Counted from the stretch's first letter, positions 1-9,889 are shown. The stretch is 34,002 nt of DNA from Candidatus Pacearchaeota archaeon (GCA_023142835.1 JAGLIS010000010.1:1-34002); one strand, 5' to 3'. Program-made: numbers and translations. Notes: generated from the letters alone by a model not told the origin.

Positions 1-36
1 ACACGGAGAGAACATTGTATAAACTTAATTGGTTTC

Positions 37-819
37 TTAATCTTTCCAAGCAGTATCAAATAAATATACCAACGAACTTATGAAAAATGGAGAATTAATC
101 CATACACCATAATCAAAATCTTCGTGAACGTTTGTTGGTTTAATCGTAAAGATAAGCTCAGATCTATCAGAGATAATGAAACGAGAGTTGATTGGTTTAG
201 ACTTAATTGTAACACCTAATTTCTTCGATAACTTATTTGCTTCGTCCTTGTCATCCGAAATCATAACCTTAACATCGACCTTTCGTTTCTTTAATTTCGT
301 AAAAATATCTTTAAACATTTTTTGTTTTGACAAAAGCTCATAAGCTGAAGATGTTAGGTATACCATCTTTTCAGAACTTTCCATAAGTGTCTTCATTTGT
401 AAATAAAGGTTGCTTCGTCCCTTAATTGAGGTAGAAAGTTCATGGTTCTTAGTCGGCTCAAAACCTGTTTTATGAAGCTCTTTTAATTCTTTATATTCTG
501 TAGTATCTTTTAAACCAGATAATGTTTTTACCTTTTCTTCAGAGAGCTTAATAGTGTTATTTTTCAATTTCTCGATAACGATTTCAGGTTTCACCGCGAT
601 ATATTTTACAGGTTTACCTAATTTTTGGATTACAAATCCTTGCTTTTCAAGAGATTCAAAAACATCATAAGTTCGGCTTCTAGGAACTCCAGAGAGTTCT
701 GAAACCTCTCCTGCCGAGGAGATACCCTTTGAAAGCAAAGCTAACCATACTTTTGTTTCATAAATATTCAAATCAAAATAATCTTTGATTTTTGCTATTA
801 ATTCGTTTTTTACTAACAT
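37..819 (-). CDS. TrmB-like winged-helix transcriptional regulator
   Basis: N-terminal wHTH (YETKVWLALLSKGISSAGEVSELSGVPRSRTYDVFESLEKQGFV) typical of TrmB; C-terminal PLD-like sensor region. Confidence 0.85.
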   Translation of the reverse strand: MLVKNELIAKIKDYFDLNIYETKVWLALLSKGISSAGEVSELSGVPRSRTYDVFESLEKQGFVIQKLGKPVKYIAVKPEIVIEKLKNNTIKLSEEKVKTLSGLKDTTEYKELKELHKTGFEPTKNHELSTSIKGRSNLYLQMKTLMESSEKMVYLTSSAYELLSKQKMFKDIFTKLKKRKVDVKVMISDDKDEANKLSKKLGVTIKSKPINSRFIISDRSELIFTIKPTNVHEDFDYGVWINSPFFISSLVYLFDTAWKD

Positions 820-1067
820 GTTGTTACTAGGAAATAGGGCCTATATAAAGGTTTTGATTGTGTTGTGTTTGTTCAGGGGTGACAGAATAGAAAGTAATTA
901 AAAAATTAATTTGACTTATTTCATTTATAATTAATAATTAAATTATCCGTCATGCCATCTCGCTACGCTCCCGGCACAAGAACCTACTTCGCAGGCATTG
1001 TGCGCATAAAGATTAAACTTTTTTGAAAATATCTAAACTCAACCGAGGTCCTCGCCAGAAGCGATAA

Positions 1068-2045
1068 TTAAATTAATAAATTAAAACGTATTATCAACCA
1101 AGTAATTAACATTGCTAAGAAAATTCCAGAGACAATAAAAGGCATTGCTGGATAGAATTTCTTTTTATTTGAAAAAATTAATAATAAACTTAAACCTAAT
1201 AATGCTCCGAAGATTATTCCTATTGCTGACCAAAGACCCCAAGTTTTCATTACAATTCCAGCTGTAATTAAAGGGAAAATAATATCTCCTCCACCAAGAA
1301 TTGCAACATTTATTTTTATTGATTTTTTGTTTGCTTCTTTTTTAGAGGTTATCTTTTCTTTTATTTGTTGCCTAATTTTTTTAATTTTTTGTCTTTGTTT
1401 TTTTGAAGCATATGGAACATAAAATCCTCCGAAAATTTTTAATTCATTCATTTGGAATTTTGCCATTTTTTGCATTATCTTAGATTTCCAGACTGCCCAC
1501 ATATCATAAACTGAGATTAGAATTAAAAGAATAATTATTGAAGTTAAATTTAGAAGAGGAACAAATACTGCTGCTATTCCAGGATAGATTAATAATTCTG
1601 AAAAATTATGTATTAAGAAATTTCGTCCATATATTTTCCAAATTGCTAATGGTACTGCAAAAACTAGTGCTATTAAAGAAGCGTATTTTATCACTGGTAA
1701 AAAAGATGTAAAAGAAATTCCTAGTGCAAGAATTGTTACGAGAAAAAACCAAGTTTTCAAAACAAATTTTGCTTTGAATCTAGTAAGCATAAATAAAATT
1801 GCAATTGCAATTGCAAAAGATATTAAAATTGAGGTTAGATTTGTTTTGTAATCTTTTTCTTCATCTATTTCAGGAATTTCCATACCATAAGGTAAATTTT
1901 TTGTTGCATTAATTTTTGTAATTTCTCCATCAACGAATTTTTGTGTTGCATATTGATTAATAACATAAAGTCCAATAAATTGTGTTAATAAAAACATAGT
2001 AAGAATTATAATAGTTATTTTTGCGTTGTGTTTCAATTTAATCAC
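1068..2045 (-). CDS. Presenilin/signal-peptide-peptidase-like intramembrane aspartyl protease
   Basis: Multi-TM protein with YD motif (LISVYDMWAVWKS) and GxGD-type motif (VAILGGGDIIFPLI). Confidence 0.85.
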   Translation of the reverse strand: MIKLKHNAKITIIILTMFLLTQFIGLYVINQYATQKFVDGEITKINATKNLPYGMEIPEIDEEKDYKTNLTSILISFAIAIAILFMLTRFKAKFVLKTWFFLVTILALGISFTSFLPVIKYASLIALVFAVPLAIWKIYGRNFLIHNFSELLIYPGIAAVFVPLLNLTSIIILLILISVYDMWAVWKSKIMQKMAKFQMNELKIFGGFYVPYASKKQRQKIKKIRQQIKEKITSKKEANKKSIKINVAILGGGDIIFPLITAGIVMKTWGLWSAIGIIFGALLGLSLLLIFSNKKKFYPAMPFIVSGIFLAMLITWLIIRFNLLI

Positions 2046-2127
2046 CTATTTTATAGAAAACTTTGAGATTTTTAAATGTGTGTTACAGAAGAATAATTCT
2101 TATAAATTCAGAAGAAATTATTTACTT

Positions 2128-2667
2128 ATGGAAGAAATATATTTTGTTTCTGGAAACAAAAATAAATATGAAGAAATTCAAAAAATTATAAATATCAATT
2201 TAGGTCACTTTGAGATTAATCTTGAAGAAATTCAATCTAAAGATATTTATGAAATTGTAAGAGAAAAGGCAAAATTTGCATATAATATTTTAAAAAAACC
2301 AGTGATTGTTGAAGATGTTGGTTTTTATTTGGAATGTTTAAATCAATTTCCAGGACCTTTGATAAAATTTTTGATTGGTTCTATTGGACCAGAAGGCATT
2401 TCTAATTTAGTTAAAAATTATAAAGAAAAAGCTTGTGTTGTTCGTTGTGTTTTATGTTTTTTTGATGGTAAAAAATTTAATTTTTTTACAGGAGATGTTA
2501 ATGGAAAAATTGTTAAACCGATTGGAAGAAAAGGTTTTGGATTTGATCCAATATTTAAACCAAAAGGAAACAAAAAAACATTTGCACAGATGACAAAGGC
2601 ACAGAAAAATAAAATATCACATAGATCTATTGCTTGGAATAAGTTTGGGGAATTTTTGGGGAAATAA
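2128..2667 (+). CDS. XTP/dITP (non-canonical purine NTP) pyrophosphatase, RdgB/HAM1 family
   Basis: Start reset to ATG 2128: MEEIYFVSGNKNKYEEI; EDVGFYLECLNQFPGP; GRKGFGFDPIF; SHRSIAWNKF. Confidence 0.92.
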   Translation: MEEIYFVSGNKNKYEEIQKIININLGHFEINLEEIQSKDIYEIVREKAKFAYNILKKPVIVEDVGFYLECLNQFPGPLIKFLIGSIGPEGISNLVKNYKEKACVVRCVLCFFDGKKFNFFTGDVNGKIVKPIGRKGFGFDPIFKPKGNKKTFAQMTKAQKNKISHRSIAWNKFGEFLGK

Positions 2668-4557
2668 TTATCGCAACCTTAAAGTCTCTAATCCTCTGGG
2701 AACATTTGTTTCAACTCTATTTGCTTTGTATAACGAAGAAGCTAAATCTAGACATTTTGAAATTTCCCCGTGATTTACAATTATTCTTTTTGGTTTTGGA
2801 TTCATATTTCTTATATAATTCATTAATTCATTTCTTCCAGAATGAGGTGAAAGTCCGTTTATAAGTTCTACTTTCATATTAACATTTATTGTTTTCATTG
2901 AACCGTTATCTTCTATTTTTACCATTTTTGCTCCTTCTTGTAATTGTCTACCTACTGAACCTGGACCTTGATAACATGAAAGAATTAATAAATTATTTTC
3001 ATTTTCAGCAAAATTTTTCAAATATTCTACCGATGCACCACCTACAAGCATACCTGAGGTTGCAATTACAATGCAAGGTCCCCCTTCAATAACTTCTTTT
3101 CTTTCGTGTTGTGAACCAACTCTTTTGAAAACATCTGAAATAAACGGATTATTATCTTGAAAAATTTGATTTCTCACACTTGCAGATAAGAAATCTGGAT
3201 AAGCTGTATGAATCGCATTAATATCCCAAATCATCCCATCAATATAAATCGGGACTTTCGAAATTCTTCCAGTTTTCATTGCATCTTCAAGGATAAGCAT
3301 CTTTTCCTGAGCATGACCTGTTCCCAATTCCGGAAGCAAAACCTTGCCCCCACTAGATATAACCTCATTTACAAAATTAATTAATTCGTCTTCAGATTCT
3401 TTTCGTGGAGGATAATTGCAATCCTTCCCCCCATAAGTCGATTCTAATTGAAGAGTTTCGATTCTAGGAAAATACGACGTCGCCGCTTCAAGTGAACGAG
3501 ACTTCCCGAATTTAATATCTCCAGAGTAAACATAGTTATGTAATCCATTCCCAATGTTGAAATGAATCATCGCTGAGCCAAGAGTATGACCTGCATTATA
3601 CAATGTAATTCTTACATCGGGCGTGATGTCAGTCACTTCACAATAGTTCAATGAGATAGAATGTTTAACCATATTCCGAATGTCAGTAGACTTGAATAAC
3701 GGAGCCACAGCCTGTTTATATGCAACGCCGATAAAATCTAAAGCCATCAATGCAGAGATGTCCCTCGTAGGTGCCGTCATGTAGACAGGTCCTTTATATC
3801 CCATCCTATACAAATAAGGAACCAGCCCCGAATGGTCAAGATGCGCATGCGATACAATAACGGCATCAATTATTGATAAATCAAATTCAGGAACTTCAAG
3901 ATAAGGATATTTATTTTTGTCACTTGAAGATACATCCACTCCACAATCGATTAAGATTTTTGATATGGGTGTTTGCAAAAGAAAACAACTTCTTCCTACT
4001 TGTCGCCCACCACCGAGCGCAGTAATCCTTACCCATTCTTCAATTTTTTCAGGGTTCCATCCTTGATAGATTTTCTCTCCGATATTATTTAGGAATTTCT
4101 TTCGGTATGAATTGTCTTGATAAAGGACCTCACGTATCTTGTCAGTAATCTTGGATTGGATTGCAGCGGAACGTTGAACTTGGGGTGTCCACATAGTCGC
4201 ATGTTTTATTTCTTTCAGAAGAAAACCTCCTTTCCCAATTGCTAAACCAGGTCTTTTTGTCTCAAGAATTAATGTGCTTCTCTGAGGGTCAAAAATTATT
4301 TGTGTGAGTTCGGACTCTTTCGGAATAATTTCCCTAACTTTCTTCTCTGTTTCATCTTGGGACAAAAGGAGCGATTTATCTGCTCGAAGTTCTATCCTTT
4401 TCTTAATTGTATTTACGACATCTTTTATCGCCGCGTCACCGTTTTTGAAAAACGCACTGTCTGTAGTATAAACTATAATATTCGCTCCTTCAAATATTGT
4501 TGAACTGACTACACCCCGCGGTAGCTCAGATTCTATTGTTTTTAAGATATCTGCCAT
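2668..4557 (-). CDS. KH-domain beta-CASP metallo-beta-lactamase ribonuclease (aCPSF1)
   Basis: KH motif (RPGLAIGKGG), HAHLDHSG metallo-beta-lactamase motif, beta-CASP region, C-terminal IIVNHGE. Confidence 0.95.
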   Translation of the reverse strand: MADILKTIESELPRGVVSSTIFEGANIIVYTTDSAFFKNGDAAIKDVVNTIKKRIELRADKSLLLSQDETEKKVREIIPKESELTQIIFDPQRSTLILETKRPGLAIGKGGFLLKEIKHATMWTPQVQRSAAIQSKITDKIREVLYQDNSYRKKFLNNIGEKIYQGWNPEKIEEWVRITALGGGRQVGRSCFLLQTPISKILIDCGVDVSSSDKNKYPYLEVPEFDLSIIDAVIVSHAHLDHSGLVPYLYRMGYKGPVYMTAPTRDISALMALDFIGVAYKQAVAPLFKSTDIRNMVKHSISLNYCEVTDITPDVRITLYNAGHTLGSAMIHFNIGNGLHNYVYSGDIKFGKSRSLEAATSYFPRIETLQLESTYGGKDCNYPPRKESEDELINFVNEVISSGGKVLLPELGTGHAQEKMLILEDAMKTGRISKVPIYIDGMIWDINAIHTAYPDFLSASVRNQIFQDNNPFISDVFKRVGSQHERKEVIEGGPCIVIATSGMLVGGASVEYLKNFAENENNLLILSCYQGPGSVGRQLQEGAKMVKIEDNGSMKTINVNMKVELINGLSPHSGRNELMNYIRNMNPKPKRIIVNHGEISKCLDLASSLYKANRVETNVPRGLETLRLR

Positions 4558-4651
4558 GGTTTCTTTCTTTTTAGAAAAAAGAAATTTCCCGCAAGTAGAA
4601 AAACTTAGTTTCCAAAACTGCGTTTAGATCTTTTTTCATTTTATATGATAA

Positions 4652-5317
4652 TTATTTACGTTCTCGATAAACACTCTCTACTCTTTGTTTTGAAACGTGT
4701 TTAATCCCCTCTTTTGTAATTGTGAACACATCAATCCCACACCCCGACGCAGTATCTCGCTCAGAGGACGCCCTTATAGCTTCTGTTGCTAATTCCACCC
4801 CTTCTTCCATAGTTAAATCTTTTCGATAGGATTTTTCCAAAAGCCCCAATATATACGGCATCCCTGAAGAAAAATTCGCATCAAAATCTTCAACTTTCAT
4901 AACACTTCCCGCAGGTTCAATAGAATAAAGTTCCGTAGAACCATCTTCATTTACTCCTCCGACCATCAATCCTGCGATAAATTGAATCATTGTTGGTTGT
5001 CTGATGTTTCTATAATTAATTGCCGCGATTAAATTTGCAGCTTCCTTAACTGTAGGTCTTTTTCTCTCCTTTAATTCCTTCATTCTTAACTGTGCCTTTA
5101 CTATTCTTTGTAACATATCAATATCTGAAGCTACACCAGTTCCGGATGTAATTAGGTATTCATTAATTGAGATAATCTTATCAGTATTTTTATTCATAAC
5201 AATACTACCTCCAACTGTAGCCTTCCTATCCCCTGCCATAACAACACCATCTTTACAGATAATTCCAACTAAACTAGTACCGCTTGACAAGATATTTTTC
5301 TTTAAATTTTCATCCAT
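4652..5317 (-). CDS. psmB: Proteasome beta subunit
   Basis: Short propeptide then SG|TSLVGIICKDGVVMAGDRKAT; C-terminal GIDVFTITKEG. Confidence 0.95.
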   Translation of the reverse strand: MDENLKKNILSSGTSLVGIICKDGVVMAGDRKATVGGSIVMNKNTDKIISINEYLITSGTGVASDIDMLQRIVKAQLRMKELKERKRPTVKEAANLIAAINYRNIRQPTMIQFIAGLMVGGVNEDGSTELYSIEPAGSVMKVEDFDANFSSGMPYILGLLEKSYRKDLTMEEGVELATEAIRASSERDTASGCGIDVFTITKEGIKHVSKQRVESVYRERK

Positions 5318-5378
5318 TTTAGAATCTAATAAATTTAGAACTTATGATAGTTGTTAGAATAGACTGTTTAAAAAGTTT

Positions 5379-5387
5379 TTGGTGGGG
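5379..5387. repeat. Left copy of putative target-site duplication TTGGTGGGG
   Basis: Identical 9-mer at 9766-9774, each directly abutting a terminal inverted repeat. Confidence 0.75.
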
Positions 5388-5411
5388 GAGAGTGTTAACT
5401 ATTCGTGGCTT
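5388..5411 (+). repeat. Left terminal inverted repeat
   Basis: GAGAGTGTTAACTATTCGTGGCTT. Confidence 0.78.
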
Positions 5412-6661
5412 ATCATGATTTTCTGCTCTTCTGTTAATTGCGTGGCTTTTTCCTCCATTTTAGTTATTTGAATATTATTTATACTATTCATTAACATAGT
5501 ATTCCATCTGTTTCCTTGAACTCCAACACCACATTTATCAGCAGGAGTTGTTTTATTCTTAACATCTTTTCTAATGAAATTATGAAAAACCTTAAATCCG
5601 TCTTGATATGTTTGGGTTTCTGTAACTCCTTGTCTTACTTTGTGAAATTCTTTTTGTTGTGAGTGATGGCTCTCTATTGCGTTATTATTAACCTCTTTTC
5701 TTCTGCCTATTATTGAAGTAAATTTAACTTTTCTTTCATTTCCCCAATTTCTAAAAGTTTTTCTACATCCATCTTGATAACCTTTGTAACCATCTACTAT
5801 AATTTGAAAAGGGATTTTTCCGTTTTGTTTCCATGCTTCCGTAAAAACCTTTTGGGCGTCTTTTGATTTTCTACTTCTACCAGAATTAATCGAAGCAAGA
5901 AGAAACTTAGTTTTATTATCCATAACATTCCAAACATAATCAAAATTAGTGTTTGGTGCTTTCTTATCTTTTCCTCGTTTTGTTAAAATTAAAGTTTCGT
6001 CTGCATTCCAAACCCCTTTAATATTTGGCTGAATTGTTTTTGAGTATTTTTCCATAACTTTACTAAACTTTAATACCCAGTTTCTAATAGTAACATGAGA
6101 AATTTTTAAATTATAAAATTGTTTGAATTGGTCGGAAATATCTCGGTAACTCAAACCCTTATAATAACAATCCATAGCAAGACAAACCATTTTCTCGTTT
6201 CCTTTAATGTTTTTAATTGGCTCTAAAACAAATCTTTTCTTACATTCTTTACAGCAATAAATTTGTTTTTCTTTTAGTTGTGTTTTTCTTACTCCTCTCT
6301 TAATTATATTTTCAGAAGAACAATGAGGGCATAAATCTTTTTTTGGTTCTTGAATAATAAACTCTAATTCTTCTTCAACTTCGGGCTTAACTTCGTATTT
6401 GGATTTAATTTTTTGAAATAAAATAATTGCTTTAATGTGTTTACAATAAAGTCCTTTTCCTCTACACCTTTTTATGAAGTCGGGGCAAGAGCAAGAATAA
6501 CTATCTAAATGTGTAATTTCATATTTTTTATTGCTATCAAATTGAGATGGGACTATGTAGGTATTCTCGTCTAAAACTTCGGGGTTGCCTCGTTTTAATA
6601 TTTGTCTTGCTTTTTCTTCTCTTGATTGAGAAAATTGTTTTATTGTTTGTTTTGTTTCCAT
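5399..6661 (-). CDS. DDE transposase with N-terminal SWIM zinc finger and zinc ribbon
   Basis: SWIM motif YSCSCPDF...YCKHI; ribbon CPHCSSENIIKRG...CCKEC; DDE candidates in NADETL, IVDGYKGY, NNNAIESHHSQQKEFHK. Confidence 0.88.
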   Translation of the reverse strand: METKQTIKQFSQSREEKARQILKRGNPEVLDENTYIVPSQFDSNKKYEITHLDSYSCSCPDFIKRCRGKGLYCKHIKAIILFQKIKSKYEVKPEVEEELEFIIQEPKKDLCPHCSSENIIKRGVRKTQLKEKQIYCCKECKKRFVLEPIKNIKGNEKMVCLAMDCYYKGLSYRDISDQFKQFYNLKISHVTIRNWVLKFSKVMEKYSKTIQPNIKGVWNADETLILTKRGKDKKAPNTNFDYVWNVMDNKTKFLLASINSGRSRKSKDAQKVFTEAWKQNGKIPFQIIVDGYKGYQDGCRKTFRNWGNERKVKFTSIIGRRKEVNNNAIESHHSQQKEFHKVRQGVTETQTYQDGFKVFHNFIRKDVKNKTTPADKCGVGVQGNRWNTMLMNSINNIQITKMEEKATQLTEEQKIMISHE

Positions 6662-6663
6662 CT

Positions 6664-6684
6664 TATATACCTATTAGGTATATA
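6664..6684. promoter_or_regulatory. Candidate operator palindrome in divergent promoter region
   Basis: TATATACCTA-T-TAGGTATATA, perfect 10-bp arms just upstream of the transposase start; a further TAGGTATA at 6721-6728. Confidence 0.5.
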
Positions 6685-6805
6685 CCCTTTATAAAGATTA
6701 TTGTGATGTAGTATACTCTTTAGGTATACATAACTATTATAATGTGTTTAGTCTTATATGTTATAATAAACATATATTTATAAGCACATAAGAGTATTAA
6801 TAAGC

Positions 6806-7030
6806 ATGGAAGACCGTGTTATTAGTATGAAAAAAGAGGGCTTTGGTGTGAACGTTCTTATTTTGGGTCATCGTTGTCATCGTTGTAAACACGCTTGGGT
6901 TCCACGAGATATAAGTGAAATTCCAGAAATATGTCCTAAATGTAAAAGCCCCTACTGGAAGAAGCCTAAGACAAGATTTACTAAGAAAGAATTAAAGAAG
7001 ATGAATAAGAAAAAGGAGAGTAAAAAATAA
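6806..7030 (+). CDS. Small zinc-ribbon protein
   Basis: HRCHRCKHAWVPR...ICPKCKSPYW, lysine-rich tail; abuts the methyltransferase start. Confidence 0.75.
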   Translation: MEDRVISMKKEGFGVNVLILGHRCHRCKHAWVPRDISEIPEICPKCKSPYWKKPKTRFTKKELKKMNKKKESKK

Positions 7031-8115
7031 TGGCAAATGCTAATTTAACAAAGGCAAAAAATGCCAAGAATGATGAATTCTATACACAGTATCATGATAT
7101 TGAAAGAGAAATGAATGCTTATCTAGAATATAATTCAAATGTATTCAAAGACAAAGTAATACTCTGTCCTTGTGATGACCCTGAATGGAGTAATTTTACA
7201 AAATATTTTGCACAAAATTTTGAGAAACTTAAATTAAAAAAATTAATTTCTACAAGTTATGCTTTTACAAGTAAAGGAATTAAGGGTGAGTATAAAGTAA
7301 CCATATTTGAAAGAAAAAATCCAAAATTTGATAAAAAGAAAGTTGAGATTAAAGGGAAAAATTTTATTCTTGCAAAAGATAAAAACGGAGATAATAAAAT
7401 AGATATAGCTGATTTAGATTATAAATATCTGGAAGGAGATGGAGACTTTAGAAGTAACGAAGTAACTAAATTAAGGGATGAGGCAGATGTGATAATTACG
7501 AATCCGCCATTTAGTTTGTTTAGGGAATTTTTGGTTTGGATAACAGAGGCAAATAAAAAATTTCTGCTAATTGGAAATAAAAATTGTGTTACTTATAAGG
7601 AAGTGTTTCCTCTAATAAAAGATAATAAATTGTGGTCGGGAAAAACAGAATGGAGTGGTGGGCTATGGTTTGAAACAAAAAATCCTGATGATGTAGATAA
7701 AATTATTAATGGCATCAATATGAAGAACGTGCCTTCGGTTTGGTTTACCAATCTTGACCACGGTCGCCGTCATCAAGAATTACCTTTAATGACTATGAAC
7801 GATAATCTGAAATACTCTAAGCATAAAGAAATAAGGGGTAAAAAATCCTATGACAAATATAAGAACTACGATGCTATAGAAGTTTCTTTTACAGATGCTA
7901 TTCCTAGAGACTATAAAGGTGCGATGGGTGTTCCTGTTAGCTTTTTAGACAAATATAATCCAGAACAGTTTGAGATTATCGGAATGGCGGAAGATAACGG
8001 CAAAGGTTTTTCAGGAGGAATTTGGGATGGTAAAAATCCTCATTGTATTATAGATGGGAAAAGTAAATTTAAGCGAATTTTTATCAAACACAAAGAAATA
8101 AAAAACAAAAATTAG
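7030..8115 (+). CDS. EcoRI-family adenine-specific DNA methyltransferase
   Basis: NPPF motif in [18 protein letters not shown], then [27 protein letters not shown], recalled as EcoRI-methylase-like. Confidence 0.88.
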   Translation: MANANLTKAKNAKNDEFYTQYHDIEREMNAYLEYNSNVFKDKVILCPCDDPEWSNFTKYFAQNFEKLKLKKLISTSYAFTSKGIKGEYKVTIFERKNPKFDKKKVEIKGKNFILAKDKNGDNKIDIADLDYKYLEGDGDFRSNEVTKLRDEADVIITNPPFSLFREFLVWITEANKKFLLIGNKNCVTYKEVFPLIKDNKLWSGKTEWSGGLWFETKNPDDVDKIINGINMKNVPSVWFTNLDHGRRHQELPLMTMNDNLKYSKHKEIRGKKSYDKYKNYDAIEVSFTDAIPRDYKGAMGVPVSFLDKYNPEQFEIIGMAEDNGKGFSGGIWDGKNPHCIIDGKSKFKRIFIKHKEIKNKN

Positions 8116-8125
8116 TATAAATAAT

Positions 8126-9286
8126 ATGAAAACAACACTAAAGGAATACAAAATAAAAGATATATGCGAAGGATTTGTCTATAATGAATTAGAAGCAAAG
8201 GGACTTTTCGGTTTAAGTGGGACTTTAACTATTCAACCAGAATATCAAAGACACTATATTTATGCTGATGGTAAAAAAGATGTTGCGGTAATTGAGTCTC
8301 TTTTAAGGGGCTATCCAATAGGGCTTATTTATTTTAACAAAATTGGGGAAGACAAACTTGAAGTTTTAGATGGACAACAAAGAATTACAAGTATTGGAAG
8401 ATACGTACAAGAAAAGTTTGCAATTAAAGATGAAAATGGTATGCCACAGAATTTCACTAGTCTTTCACAAGATAAACAAAAACAAATAATGGATACAACA
8501 TTATTGATTTATGAATGCGAAGGGAAAGAGGATGAGATAAAAGAATGGTTTAAAACAATTAATATTGTGGGGGTTCCATTAAACGAACAAGAACTTCTAA
8601 ATGCAATTTATTCAGGAGAATTTGTGACTCTTGCAAAAGAAGAGTTTAGTAATTCGCAAAATTCCAACACTCAAAAATGGAGTGCATACATTAAGGGTAA
8701 TGCTAATAGGCAAGAATTTTTAGCGGAAGCATTAGAGTGGGTAAGTAAAAAAGAGGTAGGAGATTATATGAGCAAACATCGGAAGGATAAAAATATTGAC
8801 CAATTAAAAAATTATTTTAGTAGTGTGATTGACTGGGTTTCTCAAACATTTATAGATGTTGAAAAAGAAATGAAGGGATTAGAATGGGGAAGACTCTATG
8901 AGGAATATCACAAAAAAGGATATGACCCAAAAAAAGTATCAGAAGTTGTACAAAAACTATATGCAGATTCTTGTGTTGAAAATAAGAAAGGAATTTTTGA
9001 ATATGTTTTAGGTGGGGAGAAAAATACTAAACTTCTTACTATTAGAATTTTTAGTGAAGCAGTTAAAAACTCTGTATATGCCTCTCAAGTTGCTGAAGCA
9101 GAAAAGACAGGTGTTTCAAACTGTTCTCATTGTGCCATTGGTCACGATACAAATAAAAATAAGATTTGGAGATTAGATGAAATGGATGCTGACCATGTAG
9201 GTGCTTGGAGTAAAGGTGGAAAAACAGATATCTCAAATTGTGAAATGCTTTGTAAAACACATAATAGAGCTAAGGGAAATAAATAA
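8126..9286 (+). CDS. DUF262 (ParB/GmrSD-like) protein with C-terminal HNH nuclease domain
   Basis: [34 protein letters not shown] and [23 protein letters not shown]...[34 protein letters not shown]. Confidence 0.88.
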   Translation: MKTTLKEYKIKDICEGFVYNELEAKGLFGLSGTLTIQPEYQRHYIYADGKKDVAVIESLLRGYPIGLIYFNKIGEDKLEVLDGQQRITSIGRYVQEKFAIKDENGMPQNFTSLSQDKQKQIMDTTLLIYECEGKEDEIKEWFKTINIVGVPLNEQELLNAIYSGEFVTLAKEEFSNSQNSNTQKWSAYIKGNANRQEFLAEALEWVSKKEVGDYMSKHRKDKNIDQLKNYFSSVIDWVSQTFIDVEKEMKGLEWGRLYEEYHKKGYDPKKVSEVVQKLYADSCVENKKGIFEYVLGGEKNTKLLTIRIFSEAVKNSVYASQVAEAEKTGVSNCSHCAIGHDTNKNKIWRLDEMDADHVGAWSKGGKTDISNCEMLCKTHNRAKGNK

Positions 9287-9327
9287 ATTATTACCTACTT
9301 TCTAAATAGAAACTATTTATTAATAAG

Positions 9328-9669
9328 CTAATCTCTCCACTCAAGACCCCATTCTTTAAAAGATTTCTTCATACACTCCCTATTTTCTTCAAATCGTTTC
9401 TTTCGTTTAACGTGTTTCTTTGCAGAGATAATTAATAAGATAGTTAAGAGATTTAGTAAAATTAATATTGAAATTAAGCTAATAAATAAGGAGGCAAGAA
9501 TAGTCAAAGATAATGAAATAGCAAAATAAACTTTTGAGTAAAATCTGTCTTTATCCCCTCCCCATTTATCATGTAAATAATTTGTATTATCAATGATAGC
9601 GTTTCTTTTTATAAATCCAGCCAAGTCATCTGAATTTATTTTTTGTGGGTATATCTCTCCTTTACTCAT
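9328..9669 (-). CDS. Small membrane protein of unknown function
   Basis: Hydrophobic central segment FAISLSLTILASLFISLISILILLNLLTILLII with charged ends. Confidence 0.6.
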   Translation of the reverse strand: MSKGEIYPQKINSDDLAGFIKRNAIIDNTNYLHDKWGGDKDRFYSKVYFAISLSLTILASLFISLISILILLNLLTILLIISAKKHVKRKKRFEENRECMKKSFKEWGLEWRD

Positions 9670-9741
9670 AAGTTATACGGATAATCACAGGTTTATATTA
9701 ATTTATATTATAAAAAGCCACACCACTTAACACCACTATCC

Positions 9742-9765
9742 AAGCCCCGAAAACTTAACACTCCC
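9742..9765 (-). repeat. Right terminal inverted repeat
   Basis: Plus strand AAGCCCCGAAAACTTAACACTCCC, 20/24 match to left end when inverted. Confidence 0.78.
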
Positions 9766-9774
9766 TTGGTGGGG
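9766..9774. repeat. Right copy of putative target-site duplication TTGGTGGGG
   Basis: Identical to 5379-5387. Confidence 0.75.
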
Positions 9775-9860
9775 AAATTTTATTGTAGTATCTGTTGGCC
9801 AACTCGAGTTGATAGGTGAGAATGTAGAGGATAGTTCATCAAACGAGCGAATGCTACATA

Positions 9861-9886
9861 TTAAAGGTAAAAATTAAAGGTAAAAA
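9861..9886. repeat. Perfect 13-bp tandem duplication (2 copies)
   Basis: TTAAAGGTAAAAA x2 just after the stop of ORF 9890..10834. Confidence 0.8.
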
Positions 9887-9889
9887 TTT

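Larger units (their letters stand above)
5388..9765. mobile_element. Putative 4.38-kb transposon carrying transposase, zinc-ribbon protein, EcoRI-type methyltransferase, DUF262-HNH protein and a small membrane protein
   Basis: Left end GAGAGTGTTAACTATTCGTGGCTT (5388-5411) versus reverse complement of 9742-9765 GGGAGTGTTAAGTTTTCGGGGCTT: 20/24 identical. 9-bp direct repeats flank it. Transposase CDS ends within the left TIR. Confidence 0.78.

Noticed and set aside
2665-2670. Abutting convergent stop codons (TAA/TTA) of the XTP pyrophosphatase and aCPSF1 genes
   Set aside because: Compact but common in small archaeal genomes.
2889-3092. Plus-strand ORF inside the aCPSF1 gene
   Set aside because: Antisense shadow of a strongly supported CDS; low-complexity translation. 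The same applies to 4300..4503.
9794-9810. Overlapping palindromes GTTGGCCAAC and AACTCGAGTT downstream of the transposon
   Set aside because: Each only 10 bp, with no association to a gene or repeat; not enough to claim a site.
9861-9886. 13-bp tandem duplication considered as CRISPR-like or regulatory array
   Set aside because: Only two units with no spacers; likely a slippage duplication. No CRISPR array was seen in the window.
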